A DNA stretch of 64,000 nucleotides from assembly GCF_023094245.1 (NCBI RefSeq), contig NZ_JALMEW010000001.1, forward strand, positions 736,757 through 800,756, in the 5' to 3' direction. The DNA is from Halomonas getboli (lineage in GTDB: Bacteria > Pseudomonadota > Gammaproteobacteria > Pseudomonadales > Halomonadaceae). This document shows positions 1 through 8,218 of the stretch, in pieces. Below the pieces are notes generated by a model. The model made no database searches, was not told where the DNA came from, and saw only the letters and a list, made by a program, of their open reading frames with translations. The position numbers and the translations under genes were made by a program. How positions within the stretch are numbered: position 1 is the stretch's first letter; each line of letters opens with the position of its first letter.

Positions 1-136
1 TGGCCGCTTGGCCGCTTGGCCGCTTGGCCGCTTGGCCGCTTGGCCGCTTGGCCGCTTGGCCGCTTGGCCGCTTGGCCGCTTGGCCGCTTGGCCGCTTGGC
101 CGCTTGGCCGCTTGGCCGCTTGGCCGCTTGGCCGCA
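1..136. repeat. 8-bp tandem repeat, at least 17 units
   Basis: The unit TGGCCGCT is repeated 16 times exactly, and a 17th copy at 129-136 ends in A instead of T. The array is cut by the window edge, so its true length is unknown. Because 8 is not a multiple of 3, three units make one 24-base frame cycle; no frame on either strand contains a stop, which creates spurious open frames reading into the next gene. The array ends 30 bases before the ATG of the CobW-family gene. Confidence 0.97.
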
Positions 137-166
137 CATCCTTTATCCCTCTCACCTCATCGCCCT

Positions 167-1183
167 ATGTCGTCTCCGCTTTCCCATATCCCCGTCCATC
201 TGATCACCGGCTTCCTGGGCAGCGGCAAGAGCACGCTGATCCGGGAGCTGATCGCGCACAAGCCGGCCGGCGAGCGCTGGGCCATCTTCATCAACGAGTT
301 CGGCCGAGTCGGCATCGACCAGGCGCTGTTCGCCGAGCGTGACGACGTGGCGATCCAGGCCCTGCCGGGCGGCTGCCTGTGCTGCCAGCTGTCGACGGTG
401 CTGCAGACCCGCCTGGTCCAGCTGCTGCGTCGCCATCGCCCCGACCGCCTGATCATCGAGCCCTCGGGGCTCGGTCATCCGGCGGGGCTGATCTCACTGT
501 TGAGTGGGGAGGCCTTCCGAGGGGTGCTCGAGCTGCGCGAGGTGGTGGCGCTGCTCGATCCGCGACGCCTGGACGATCCTCGCGCACGTGGCCACGAGAC
601 CTTCCGCGATCAGCTGCGCCTGGCCGACGGCGTCGCCTTGACCATGATCGACCGCGTCGAGGCCGCTCAGGTCGATGCGGCGCGGGACTGGCTGGCCAAG
701 GCGCTGCCGGGCGAGCGCTGGGTGGCGGACGTGCTGCACGGTCGGCTGCCGATCGAGCGACTGCTCGAGGCCGGGCAGCATCGGGCGTCTGGGGATCCGG
801 CGTCTCCGATGGCACATCGTGCCCAGGCCGAGGCCCCGGGGCCTCGGCTGGATCTTGACGCCCGTGCTCCGCGCGCCGGCGTGCCGGTGCGCGAGAGCGG
901 CGCCGCGCTGGGCCACGAGAGCCTGGGATGGCGCTGGCATTCCGATGATGTCTTCGACGCCGCGGCGATCTCAGCCTGGTTGAACGCTCTACCGGCGGGT
1001 CTGCGGGTCAAGGGCGTACTGCACACGGACACCGGGTGGTACGCGGTGAATCGGGCAAATGGCGAGAGCGGGCTCAGGCCCAGCGAGTGGCGTCGCGACT
1101 CGCGGCTGGAGCTGATCGCGGAGGCGGGAAAGATGCCGGACGCCGAGGCGCTCGAGGCGGGGCTCGCGCGCTGTACCCAATAG
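167..1183 (+). CDS. CobW/COG0523-family metal-binding GTPase
   Basis: The 338-residue product belongs to the G3E GTPase family, whose members act as metallochaperones or metal insertases. The Walker A motif GFLGSGKS is at residues 15-22. The family metal site GGCLCC follows, with Cys70, Cys72 and Cys73. A FINEFG segment and an IEPSGLGHP segment mark the GTPase core, and a CobW_C domain covers roughly the last 100 residues. ATG 167 was chosen because homologues begin a few residues before IPVxLITGFLGSGK; upstream in-frame starts are only TTG codons inside the tandem repeat. No good ribosome binding site precedes the ATG, only pyrimidine-rich sequence, which is odd. The metal (Zn, Co, Ni or Fe) cannot be deduced from the sequence or the neighbours. 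Confidence 0.88.
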   Translation: MSSPLSHIPVHLITGFLGSGKSTLIRELIAHKPAGERWAIFINEFGRVGIDQALFAERDDVAIQALPGGCLCCQLSTVLQTRLVQLLRRHRPDRLIIEPSGLGHPAGLISLLSGEAFRGVLELREVVALLDPRRLDDPRARGHETFRDQLRLADGVALTMIDRVEAAQVDAARDWLAKALPGERWVADVLHGRLPIERLLEAGQHRASGDPASPMAHRAQAEAPGPRLDLDARAPRAGVPVRESGAALGHESLGWRWHSDDVFDAAAISAWLNALPAGLRVKGVLHTDTGWYAVNRANGESGLRPSEWRRDSRLELIAEAGKMPDAEALEAGLARCTQ

Positions 1184-1200
1184 CCAACACGCAGCCGAAA

Positions 1201-1265
1201 CGGGGTCAGACCCTTCAGCGCCCTTAGGATCGCAGATCCTAAGGGCGCTGAAGGGTCTGACCCCG
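1201..1265. terminator. Perfect 31-bp inverted repeat between convergent genes (REP-like)
   Basis: The arms at 1201-1231 and 1235-1265 are perfectly complementary, with a GCA loop. Each outer end carries the GGGGTCAGACCC motif, common in REP-type palindromes of gammaproteobacteria. The element lies between the ends of the CobW gene (plus) and lpxH (minus), so it could terminate both. There is no T-tract on either side, so mobile or REP origin is as likely as a plain terminator. Confidence 0.85.
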
Positions 1266-1285
1266 AGGCATGCTGAGGGCGCGAT

Positions 1286-2050
1286 TCAGCCCTGCAGCGG
1301 GAAGTCGCGCAGCGTCGGCGCTTGACCGGCGGCGATTTCGATCTCCCAGCCCTGGTCCGGCTGCCAGTCGCCCAGCACGTAGCGTCGCGCCGGCGTGCCG
1401 TCGAGGTCGACCTCGTGGACGGCGGGGCGGTGGGTGTGACCGTGAATCATCGTGGTCACGCCGTGCTCGCGCAGGGCCGCGACCACTTCCTCCGGCGTTA
1501 CGTCCATGATGTCCTCGGCCTTGTTGGAGTTGGCCTCACCGGACTGGTCGCGCAGCTGCCTGGCCAGCGCGATTCGCTCGGGAATCGGCATCGCCAGGAT
1601 CTGCGCCTGCCACTGCGGGTCGCGGGCCTTGGCGCGGAAGGCCATGTAGGCCTCGTCCAGGGTGCACAGGCTGTCGCCGTGCATCAGTAGCACCCGCTCG
1701 TCGCCGAGCGTGACCACACTGGGGTCGGGCAGCAGGGTGGCGCCGGCGGCCTCGGCGAACCGCTCCCCGAGCAGGAAGTCGCGGTTGCCGTGCATCAGAT
1801 AGACGGCGGTGCCGGCATCCGAGAGGCGCTTCAGGGCCTCGGCGATGCGCGCGGCGAGGGTGGCGGTGCCGCTGGGGTCGGCGGCGCCGAGGTCCAGCAG
1901 GTCATCGCCGATCCAGGCCTCGAAGAAGTCGCCGAGGATATAGAGCGCCTCGGCGCCGATGGCGCGGGTCTCCAGCCAGTTCAGGAAGCCCTCGGTGATG
2001 GCCGGGGCGCCGGGATGCAGGTGGAGATCGGAGATCAGCAGGGTCGACAT
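1286..2050 (-). CDS. lpxH: UDP-2,3-diacylglucosamine diphosphatase
   Basis: LpxH hydrolyses UDP-2,3-diacylglucosamine to lipid X and UMP in lipid A synthesis, at the inner face of the cytoplasmic membrane. The 254-residue product has the calcineurin-like metallophosphatase motifs in order: SDLHLHP near the N-terminus, [23 protein letters not shown] and HGHTHRP. Length matches the family (about 240). The start at 2050 places [13 protein letters not shown] at the N-terminus; a longer open frame upstream adds sequence not found in the family. It lies 77 bases downstream of ppiB on the same strand, the usual proteobacterial order, with a hairpin in the gap. Confidence 0.95.
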   Translation of the reverse strand: MSTLLISDLHLHPGAPAITEGFLNWLETRAIGAEALYILGDFFEAWIGDDLLDLGAADPSGTATLAARIAEALKRLSDAGTAVYLMHGNRDFLLGERFAEAAGATLLPDPSVVTLGDERVLLMHGDSLCTLDEAYMAFRAKARDPQWQAQILAMPIPERIALARQLRDQSGEANSNKAEDIMDVTPEEVVAALREHGVTTMIHGHTHRPAVHEVDLDGTPARRYVLGDWQPDQGWEIEIAAGQAPTLRDFPLQG

Positions 2051-2081
2051 GGCATCTCTCGCGGGCAGCGGATGAAGGAAA

Positions 2082-2107
2082 GCGCCCCCGCCGGACGGCG
2101 AGGGCGC
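2082..2107 (-). terminator. Hairpin between ppiB and lpxH
   Basis: GCGCCCCCGCCG and CGGCGAGGGCGC form a GC-rich stem with one mismatch. Read on the minus strand it is followed by a pyrimidine-rich run (CTTTCCTTC), so it may terminate or attenuate ppiB transcripts before lpxH. Confidence 0.6.
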
Positions 2108-2127
2108 GGGACTCACGGGACCGGGCC

Positions 2128-2634
2128 TCAGGCCTCGGCGTCGTCCTGCACGTAGGCGCGCTGGATGATCACGTCCTCGGCCGGCACGTCGGCGTGCATG
2201 CCGCGGCGGGTGGTGGCCACGCCCTTGATGCGCTCGACCACGTCCATGCCCTCGACGACCTCGCCGAACACGCAGTAGCCCCAGCCCTGCAGGTTCTTGC
2301 CGCGATGGTTGAGGAAGTCGTTGTCGGCCACGTTGATGAAGAACTGGGCGCTGGCGGAGTGCGGGTCCTGGGTACGAGCCATGGCCAGGGTGCCGCGGGT
2401 GTTGGCCAGGCCGTTGTCGGCCTCGTTCTCGATCGGCGCGCGGGTCTGCTTCTGCTCGAAGTCCAGATCGAAGCCGCCGCCCTGGACCATGAAACCGTCG
2501 ATGACGCGGTGGAACAGGGTGTTGTCGTAGAAGCCGTCACGCACGTACTGCTCGAAGTTGGCAGCCGTCTTCGGGGCCTGGTCGTGGTTCAGGGCGACAT
2601 GAATATCGCCGAAATTGGTCTGCAAGATGATCAT
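2128..2634 (-). CDS. ppiB: Cytoplasmic peptidyl-prolyl cis-trans isomerase B (cyclophilin)
   Basis: The 168-residue product is a cyclophilin, which catalyses proline cis-trans isomerisation during protein folding. It has the family blocks [33 protein letters not shown] and [16 protein letters not shown]. There is no signal peptide, as in E. coli PpiB (164 residues). The ATG at 2634 begins [11 protein letters not shown]; the longer upstream frame overlaps the promoter region and was rejected. It is transcribed away from glnS across a shared 152-base intergenic region. Confidence 0.96.
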   Translation of the reverse strand: MIILQTNFGDIHVALNHDQAPKTAANFEQYVRDGFYDNTLFHRVIDGFMVQGGGFDLDFEQKQTRAPIENEADNGLANTRGTLAMARTQDPHSASAQFFINVADNDFLNHRGKNLQGWGYCVFGEVVEGMDVVERIKGVATTRRGMHADVPAEDVIIQRAYVQDDAEA

Positions 2635-2666
2635 CACGATGTCCTGTCTTCTCGAAGCGGGATGCC

Positions 2667-2697
2667 TTGGCGCCATATGGGCACGTGGCGCTATAAT
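2667..2697 (+). promoter_or_regulatory. Putative glnS promoter
   Basis: A perfect TATAAT is at 2692-2697. A weak TTGGCG lies at 2667-2672, 19 bases upstream, longer than ideal. Transcription would start near 2704, giving a leader of about 80 bases to glnS. Confidence 0.55.
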
Positions 2698-2786
2698 AGC
2701 CGCTTTGCGTCGATGCGCGAAGCCGTGGTCAGGCCCGCGGCGTCGCGACGACAGGCCCGCGTTCAACCAGAGGTTGCCCAATCAAC

Positions 2787-4466
2787 ATGACCAGCGAGAC
2801 CACCAGCGCGCCGAACTTCATTCGCAACCAGATCAGCGAAGAGATCGAGGCCGGCCGACAGGGGAAGATCGTCACCCGCTTCCCGCCGGAGCCCAACGGC
2901 TTCCTGCACATCGGCCATGCCAAATCGATCTGTCTGAATTTCGGGCTCGCCGAGCAGTTCGGTGGCGACTGTCATCTGCGCTTCGACGACACCAATCCGG
3001 CGAAGGAAGAGCAGGCCTATATCGACGCCATCAAGGAAGACGTCAGCTGGCTGGGCTATGAGTGGGCCGGCGACGTGCGCTTCGCCTCGGACTACTTCGA
3101 AACCCTTTACGAGTGGGCCCAGCACCTGATCCGCGAGGGCAAGGCCTACGTCGACGATCTGTCCCCGGACGAGATGCGCGAGTATCGCGGCACCCTGACC
3201 GAGCCCGGCACGCCGAGTCCCTACCGTGAGCGCAGCGTCGAGGAGAACCTCGACCTGCTGGAGCGCATGCGCGTCGGCGAGTTCGCCGAGGGCGAGAAGG
3301 TGCTGCGCGCCAAGATCGACATGGCCGCGCCGAACATCAACCTGCGCGACCCGATCCTCTATCGCATCCGCCACGCTTCGCATCACCAGACCGGCGACAA
3401 GTGGAAGATCTATCCGTCCTACGACTTCACCCACGGCCAGTCCGATGCCCTGGAAGGCGTGACGCACTCCGTCTGCACCCTGGAGTTCGAGGATCACCGC
3501 CCGCTGTACGAGTGGTTCCTGGACAACCTGCCGGTGCCGGCCAAGCCGCGCCAGATCGAGTTCGCGCGGCTGAACCTGAACTACACCCTGACCTCCAAGC
3601 GCAAGCTCAAGCTGCTGGTGGACGAGAACATCGTCGACGGCTGGGACGACCCGCGCCTGCCGACCCTGTCCGGCATGCGTCGCCGCGGCTACACCCCAGC
3701 CTCGATCCGCAAGTTCTGCGAGATGATCGGCGTGACCCGCGCCGACGGCGGCCTGGTCGATATCGCCATGCTCTACCACGCGATCCGCTCCGACCTCGAG
3801 GACAACGCGCCGCGCGCCATGTGCGTGCTCAAGCCGCTCAAGGTGGTGCTGACCAACGTCGCCGAGGACTTCGCGGAGACCTACCAGGTCGCCGGGCACC
3901 CAGCCCGCGAGGACATGGGCGTGCGCGAGATCCCGTTCTCCCGCGAGCTGTACATCGACCGCGACGACTTCATGGAAGAGCCGCCGAAGAAGTTCTTCCG
4001 CCTGGCGCCGGGTAAGGAAGTGCGGCTGCGCAACTCCTACGTCATCCGCTGCGACGAGGTGATCAAGGACGAGGCCGGCGAGGTCAGCGAACTGCGCTGC
4101 TCGGTCGACTTCGACACCCTCGGCAAGAATCCCGAGGGCCGCAAGGTCAAGGGCGTGATCCACTGGGTCAGCGCCGCTCAGGCGGTGCCGATGGAGGTGC
4201 GCCTCTACGACAACCTGTTCACCGTCGAGCAGCCGGACAAGGACAAGGACGCCGACTTCCTCGAGCACTTGAACCCCGAGTCGCTGACCGTGGTGCAGGC
4301 CATGGGCGAGCCGAGCCTGGCCGACGCCACGCCCGAGAGCCGCTTCCAGTTCGAGCGGGTCGGCTACTTCTGCGCCGACCGCCACGCCTGCCGCGACGGC
4401 AAGCTGGTGTTCAACCGCACCGTGGGCCTCAAGGATGGCTGGGCCAAGGCACAGAAGAAGGGCTGA
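2787..4466 (+). CDS. glnS: Glutaminyl-tRNA synthetase
   Basis: The enzyme charges tRNA-Gln with glutamine in the cytoplasm. The 559-residue product is a class I synthetase of normal length (E. coli 554). The HIGH-type signature is [15 protein letters not shown] near residue 32, and the KMSKS-equivalent is TSKRKLK. The DDTNP and YPSYDFTH blocks of GlnRS/GluRS are present, followed by the two beta-barrel anticodon-binding domains. The start follows GAGGTTGCCCAATCAAC, a moderate ribosome site. Its stop lies one base before the cysS ATG, so the two synthetases are probably co-transcribed. Confidence 0.98.
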   Translation: MTSETTSAPNFIRNQISEEIEAGRQGKIVTRFPPEPNGFLHIGHAKSICLNFGLAEQFGGDCHLRFDDTNPAKEEQAYIDAIKEDVSWLGYEWAGDVRFASDYFETLYEWAQHLIREGKAYVDDLSPDEMREYRGTLTEPGTPSPYRERSVEENLDLLERMRVGEFAEGEKVLRAKIDMAAPNINLRDPILYRIRHASHHQTGDKWKIYPSYDFTHGQSDALEGVTHSVCTLEFEDHRPLYEWFLDNLPVPAKPRQIEFARLNLNYTLTSKRKLKLLVDENIVDGWDDPRLPTLSGMRRRGYTPASIRKFCEMIGVTRADGGLVDIAMLYHAIRSDLEDNAPRAMCVLKPLKVVLTNVAEDFAETYQVAGHPAREDMGVREIPFSRELYIDRDDFMEEPPKKFFRLAPGKEVRLRNSYVIRCDEVIKDEAGEVSELRCSVDFDTLGKNPEGRKVKGVIHWVSAAQAVPMEVRLYDNLFTVEQPDKDKDADFLEHLNPESLTVVQAMGEPSLADATPESRFQFERVGYFCADRHACRDGKLVFNRTVGLKDGWAKAQKKG

Positions 4467-4467
4467 C

Positions 4468-5877
4468 ATGCAGATCTACAACACCCTGACGCGTCGCAAG
4501 GAAACCTTCACGCCCATCGAGCCGGGCAAGGTGCGCATGTACGTCTGCGGCATGACCGTCTATGACTTCTGCCACCTGGGCCACGCCCGGGTGATGGTGG
4601 CCTTCGACGTCATCACCCGCTACCTGCGGGCCCGCGGCTACGACGTCAGCTACGTGCGCAACATCACCGACATCGACGACAAGATCCTCAAGCGGGCGGA
4701 CGAGAACGGCGAGACCATCGAGGCGCTCACCGACCGCATGATCGATGCCATGCACGAGGACGAAGGCCGCCTCGGCGTGCTGCGCCCGGACGCCGAGCCG
4801 CGCGCGACCCAGCACCTCGACGAGATCGTCTCGATGATCCAGACGCTGATCGACAAGGGCTATGCCTATGCGGCGGACAACGGCGACGTCTATTATCGAG
4901 TGCGCAAGTTCGAGGGCTACGGCAAGCTCAACAACCGCGACCTGGACGACATGCGCTCCGGCGCCCGGGTCGACGTCGATGAGCACAAGGAAGACCCGCT
5001 CGACTTCGTGCTGTGGAAGGCCGCCAAGCCCGGCGAGGTCAACTGGCTCTCGCCCTGGGGCGAGGGGCGTCCCGGCTGGCACATCGAATGCTCGGCGATG
5101 TCCACCTGCTGCCTGGGCGAGACCTTCGACATCCACGGCGGCGGGCCGGACCTGACCTTCCCGCACCACGAGAACGAGATCGCCCAGAGCGAGGCCGCCA
5201 CCGGCAAGCCCTACGTCAACACCTGGATGCACGCCGGGGCGGTGCGCGTGAACCAGGAGAAGATGTCCAAGTCGCTGGGCAACTTCTTCACCATCCGCGA
5301 CGTGCTCGAGCATCACGACGCCGAGGTGGTGCGCTACCTGCTGGTGTCGAGCCACTATCGCAGCCCGATCAACTATGCGCCGGAGTCGCTGGCCGACGCC
5401 CGCAAGTCGCTGGAGCGCTTCTACAATGCTCTGGACGGATTGGCCCTGGACGGCGTCGAGGTGCAGGAAGGCGAGGTCGATGCGCGCTTCGACGAGCGCT
5501 TCACCGCGGCCATGGACGACGACTTCAACACCGCCGAGGCGGTGTCGGTGCTGTTCGACCTGGCCCGCGAGCTCAATCGCGCCAAGAAGGAAAGCCCCGA
5601 GCAGGCGCCGGCCCTGGCCGCCGAGCTCAGGCGCCTGGGCGGCGTGCTCGGCCTGCTGCAGCAGGCGCCCGCGGCCTTCCTCAAGGGCGCCGGTGCCGGC
5701 GAGCTGCCGCTGACCGAGGCCGAGATCGAGGCGAAGATCGCCGAGCGCGCCGAGGCCAAGAAGGCCCGCGACTTCGCCACCGCCGACGGCATCCGCGACG
5801 AGCTGGCCGCGCTGGGCATCGTGCTCAAGGACAGCCGCGAGGGCACCGGCTGGGTGTTCGAGGCGCCGGGCGAGTAA
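4468..5877 (+). CDS. cysS: Cysteinyl-tRNA synthetase
   Basis: The enzyme charges tRNA-Cys. The 469-residue product (E. coli 461) has the N-terminal zinc ligand in [18 protein letters not shown], which also holds the HIGH-type motif. IECSAMS and the [17 protein letters not shown] block are conserved, and [10 protein letters not shown] is the KMSKS loop. The DALR and C-terminal helical domains follow. ATG 4468 begins [12 protein letters not shown], the family start, one base after the glnS stop. The AGAAGAAGGGCTGAC just upstream, within the glnS end, serves as ribosome site. Confidence 0.98.
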   Translation: MQIYNTLTRRKETFTPIEPGKVRMYVCGMTVYDFCHLGHARVMVAFDVITRYLRARGYDVSYVRNITDIDDKILKRADENGETIEALTDRMIDAMHEDEGRLGVLRPDAEPRATQHLDEIVSMIQTLIDKGYAYAADNGDVYYRVRKFEGYGKLNNRDLDDMRSGARVDVDEHKEDPLDFVLWKAAKPGEVNWLSPWGEGRPGWHIECSAMSTCCLGETFDIHGGGPDLTFPHHENEIAQSEAATGKPYVNTWMHAGAVRVNQEKMSKSLGNFFTIRDVLEHHDAEVVRYLLVSSHYRSPINYAPESLADARKSLERFYNALDGLALDGVEVQEGEVDARFDERFTAAMDDDFNTAEAVSVLFDLARELNRAKKESPEQAPALAAELRRLGGVLGLLQQAPAAFLKGAGAGELPLTEAEIEAKIAERAEAKKARDFATADGIRDELAALGIVLKDSREGTGWVFEAPGE

Positions 5878-5952
5878 CGGCGGATTGCGTCAAACCGCGT
5901 GGGCGGCGCGTGCTTCGCGAGTCGCCCCTGGTTCGCTGACGGGAGGCATGCC

Positions 5953-6363
5953 ATGCCGCTGAGACCGGAGGAATGCCAGCGCTGCGTTGAATCGCTGCGC
6001 CAGGCGCTGCCAGCGCTTCAGGCCGTCTATCTGTTCGGCAGCCAGGCGACCGAGATGTCCCGACACGACAGCGACGTCGACCTGGCCGTTCTCCTGCCTT
6101 TGGCCATGGCATCCGACCAGCGCTGGGCGCTGGCGGGAACCCTCGCCAGCCTGCTGGATCGGGACGTCGATCTCGTGGATCTGCGAGACGCCTCGACCGT
6201 CATGCAGTATCAGGTGGTCTCGGAAGGTGCGCCGCTGTGGCGTGCCGGCACCGAGGCCGACGAGTTCGAGCTGGCCATATTCAGCGAGTACTGGGACCTC
6301 GGTATTAAACGTCGAGTCCTGATGGAAGACATCAAACGGCGGGAAAGTATCTATGGCCGATGA
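5953..6363 (+). CDS. MntA-type nucleotidyltransferase antitoxin (orphan)
   Basis: The 136-residue product is a minimal nucleotidyltransferase of the MNT family. In HEPN/MNT (HepT/MntA) toxin-antitoxin modules such proteins AMPylate and neutralise the HEPN RNase. The signature LFGSQATEMSRHDSDVDLAV is at residues 27-46, with Gly29-Ser30 and Asp41/Asp43; DRDVDLVDLRDA supplies the later acidic element. All catalytic residues seem intact. The ATG at 5953 follows GGGAGG at good spacing. MntA genes normally overlap a HEPN toxin gene; here only a 16-codon reading frame begins at the overlap (next entry). It may be a solitary survivor or act on another target. Confidence 0.85.
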   Translation: MPLRPEECQRCVESLRQALPALQAVYLFGSQATEMSRHDSDVDLAVLLPLAMASDQRWALAGTLASLLDRDVDLVDLRDASTVMQYQVVSEGAPLWRAGTEADEFELAIFSEYWDLGIKRRVLMEDIKRRESIYGR

Positions 6364-6403
6364 CCTGATCGGCTACGCAAAGTGCATGATTCAGCTGGCG
6401 TGA
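6353..6403 (+). pseudogene. Probable remnant of the HEPN (HepT) toxin start
   Basis: An ATG at 6353 overlaps the end of the MntA-like gene out of frame, exactly where the toxin gene starts in intact HEPN/MNT modules. It encodes MADDLIGYAKCMIQLA and then TGA. HepT proteins commonly start with a short M-x-D-hydrophobic segment, so the first residues resemble a toxin N-terminus, but the RNase body (RxxxxxH) is absent. A hairpin terminator begins 18 bases later, so the rest was probably deleted. Chance overlap cannot be excluded. Confidence 0.4.
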
Positions 6404-6420
6404 CCGCTACGTGATGCATC

Positions 6421-6448
6421 AAGACGCCCGGCCTGTGCCGGGCGTCTT
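6421..6448. terminator. Hairpin terminator after the MntA-like gene
   Basis: A perfect 12-bp stem (AAGACGCCCGGC / GCCGGGCGTCTT) with loop CTGT is followed by TTGCGTT on the plus strand. It lies between convergent genes and probably serves both. Confidence 0.75.
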
Positions 6449-6468
6449 GCGTTGGTGCGGGCCTGTTC

Positions 6469-6687
6469 TCAGTGCAGTTCCGCGTCCGGCACCTCGTCGA
6501 CCAGCGCCATGGCCTCGTCCAGGCTGACGGCGACCGCATCCCACGGCAGCGTCGAGCCGGCGAGATGACAGTGATAGAGCGTATCGTCGTCGACGGCGAC
6601 GCGGTGGATGTCGTTGCCGCGGTTGTCCTGCCACCAGTCGGCGTGGACGTGATGCCAGTCAGGGGTGATCCGTGCGCCCATGTTCAT
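6469..6687 (-). CDS. Small hypothetical protein
   Basis: The 72-residue product is not recognised. It is acidic and rich in His, Trp and Asp (MNMGARITPDWHHVHADWW at the N-terminus), without membrane segment or signal peptide. The minus-strand ATG at 6687 is preceded by AAGGAGGG at ideal spacing; a second ATG at 6681 is less well placed. Third codon positions are strongly G/C, like the neighbouring real genes. It lies 35 bases downstream of another small minus-strand gene and may share its transcript. Confidence 0.72.
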   Translation of the reverse strand: MNMGARITPDWHHVHADWWQDNRGNDIHRVAVDDDTLYHCHLAGSTLPWDAVAVSLDEAMALVDEVPDAELH

Positions 6688-6722
6688 GAGGAACTCCCTC
6701 CTTGCTACCCGAGCCATTGGTC

Positions 6723-6989
6723 TCAGCAGGCCTTCCATATCTTCAGTCGCGGCTCCGTCAGTCCGTGCCAGCGCGCATAGAAATCGAGCCGGCGCTGGGC
6801 ATTGGAGAGATCCCCGAGGCCGAGGTCCTCGTGCGGTGCGTGGGCGAGGCAGCCGACCTCGACTCGCCCATGGGGGCGGGCGCGGGTTCGGAGAGGGTGC
6901 TCGAGGCATTTGCCGCGGCGCATCGGGCGCGCCTGGGGAAGAGGACGTTGCTCAACGGGAGTGTGGGTCAACCGCAGTACCTGGTTCAT
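6723..6989 (-). CDS. Hypothetical protein
   Basis: A possible 88-residue gene starts MNQVLRLTHTP and ends RLDFYARWHGLTEPRLKIW plus three residues. It is basic and Arg/His-rich with no recognised domain. The start at 6989 is preceded on the minus strand by GGAGGG with about 8 bases spacing, and third positions are GC-rich. A competing plus-strand open frame (6702-7100) has no comparable ribosome site. Membership in an operon with the 72-residue gene supports reality, but evidence is modest. Confidence 0.5.
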   Translation of the reverse strand: MNQVLRLTHTPVEQRPLPQARPMRRGKCLEHPLRTRARPHGRVEVGCLAHAPHEDLGLGDLSNAQRRLDFYARWHGLTEPRLKIWKAC

Positions 6990-7092
6990 GTGGCATCCCT
7001 CCGAACGGCATGGAACCAAGAGAAGCGACTCGCCGTCGCCGGTCTGGGGGCCATGGGGCGGGCCCTTACCGACATCATAGTTCAGAAACGCT

Positions 7093-7115
7093 GTTTGTAA
7101 ATTTGGGTTACAAAC
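7093..7115. promoter_or_regulatory. Operator-like dyad GTTTGTAA-N7-TTACAAAC
   Basis: A perfect 8-bp inverted repeat with a 7-base spacer lies in an AT-richer stretch about 100 bases upstream of the 6989 minus-strand start and downstream of the DUF1853 gene. The shape suits a dimeric repressor. It is one base short of TyrR-box spacing, so no regulator is assigned. Confidence 0.5.
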
Positions 7116-7153
7116 GCATGGCTAAAGTCGACGTCGGCCAGGCCGTTAGAGCT

Positions 7154-8122
7154 TCATGCCGGCGTCACGGCCGGTGGCAGCGGGACGCGATTCGGCCAGG
7201 CATCGTCGACGACGAATACGCGATACCAGGGAGAGGACGGGGTACTGCCCAGACACAGCCCCAGCTGCACCGGCGCGCCGCCCTGGGCGAAGTGCAGCCG
7301 CAGGCGATGGCCGAGGCTCGACAGCGAGGTCAGCTGCGCTTCGGGGGGCAGCGCTAGCCAATGGGGCTTGCACAGCCAAGCCCCGCGGGTCGTGTCGGGC
7401 AGGCTGGCGCGCCAGCGTGGCCAGTCACGCCAGTGGAACCAGTGGCCGCGCAGGTGGTCGGGCGCGGCGTGCCGCGGGGCGGGCAGATCGGCCTGCCAGG
7501 GGTAGAACAGCACGCCGGGCATCGCCAGGCGCTGGCGCAGCCGGGTGACCGGGGCGCCCAGCCGTTCGGCCAGCGCCAGGCGCGTCACCGGGCGCTGGGC
7601 CAGCGGCAGCTGATGGTGCTCCAGGTGATGGCGCTTGAGCGCCAGGCTGTCCAGGCCGCCGGGGCCGATCCAGCGTGCCTGGTCGTCGTCGGCGCCCGGG
7701 CCCTCGGGGAGCCCCAGGTAATACTTGATCGCCACCTCGAGATGCACCGGAACGGGATCCGGCGTTTCGGCGTAGATCAGGTCGAGCTCACCCAGGGTAC
7801 GGCGCTCCTGGAGCACCGGCAGGTTGTGGGCGAGCAGCCGGGTGTTCGGCGCGGTGTCGAGCAGGAACTGCCACAGGCGCTCGTGATAGTGCCCCATGCG
7901 CGCTTCCAGGGCCGAGCCGACGTAGCGCTCCAGCTTGGCGGGGGCGGCGTCCAGGGCGGCGAGGTAGTCGACCAGGGCGGCATCGCTGGCCAGGCCCAGG
8001 CAGTGACGATCGGGGCGGCCGGGGGCGTCGAGGCTGAGCAGGTCCGGGGCCTGCAGCAGCCAGGCCAGGTCGCGTACCAGCGGGTGGCGCCAGGGGCGGA
8101 TGTCATCGCGAAATGGCGGCAT
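7154..8122 (-). CDS. DUF1853 family protein
   Basis: The 322-residue product matches the proteobacterial DUF1853 family (COG3782) in length and in blocks such as LERYVGSALEARMGHYHERL, LGELDLIYAE and HLEVAIKYYLG. The E-V-A-I-K-Y/F pattern after LGELDL is reminiscent of PD-(D/E)xK nuclease cores: the Asp of GELDLI and the Glu-x-Lys of LEVAIK would be the equivalents. That is inference, and no activity is known to me. There is no signal peptide or membrane segment. It is divergent from the osmoprotectant operon (97-base gap). Confidence 0.8.
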   Translation of the reverse strand: MPPFRDDIRPWRHPLVRDLAWLLQAPDLLSLDAPGRPDRHCLGLASDAALVDYLAALDAAPAKLERYVGSALEARMGHYHERLWQFLLDTAPNTRLLAHNLPVLQERRTLGELDLIYAETPDPVPVHLEVAIKYYLGLPEGPGADDDQARWIGPGGLDSLALKRHHLEHHQLPLAQRPVTRLALAERLGAPVTRLRQRLAMPGVLFYPWQADLPAPRHAAPDHLRGHWFHWRDWPRWRASLPDTTRGAWLCKPHWLALPPEAQLTSLSSLGHRLRLHFAQGGAPVQLGLCLGSTPSSPWYRVFVVDDAWPNRVPLPPAVTPA

Positions 8123-8218
8123 GCGGTCTCGCTCCGGGCGTTGAGATGGCGCTCTGACAGCGAAGCTATACAGGTCTTATACTCCAGCATACATTCATTC
8201 GGGAAGCGGGTGGTATCC

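Noticed and set aside
1..136. CRISPR array
   Set aside because: Units are 8 bp and contiguous, with no spacers.
8..166. N-terminal extension of the CobW-family protein through the tandem repeat
   Set aside because: Only TTG starts exist, the peptide is repeat-derived, and the family begins just before the Walker A motif.
2763..4469. A 568-codon antisense frame over glnS
   Set aside because: Composition is typical of high-GC antisense shadow; glnS motifs are unambiguous.
6702..7100. A 132-codon plus-strand gene
   Set aside because: No ribosome site and no recognisable domain; it overlaps a better-supported minus-strand frame.
7093..7115. TyrR box
   Set aside because: The half-site spacing is one base short of TGTAAA-N6-TTTACA.
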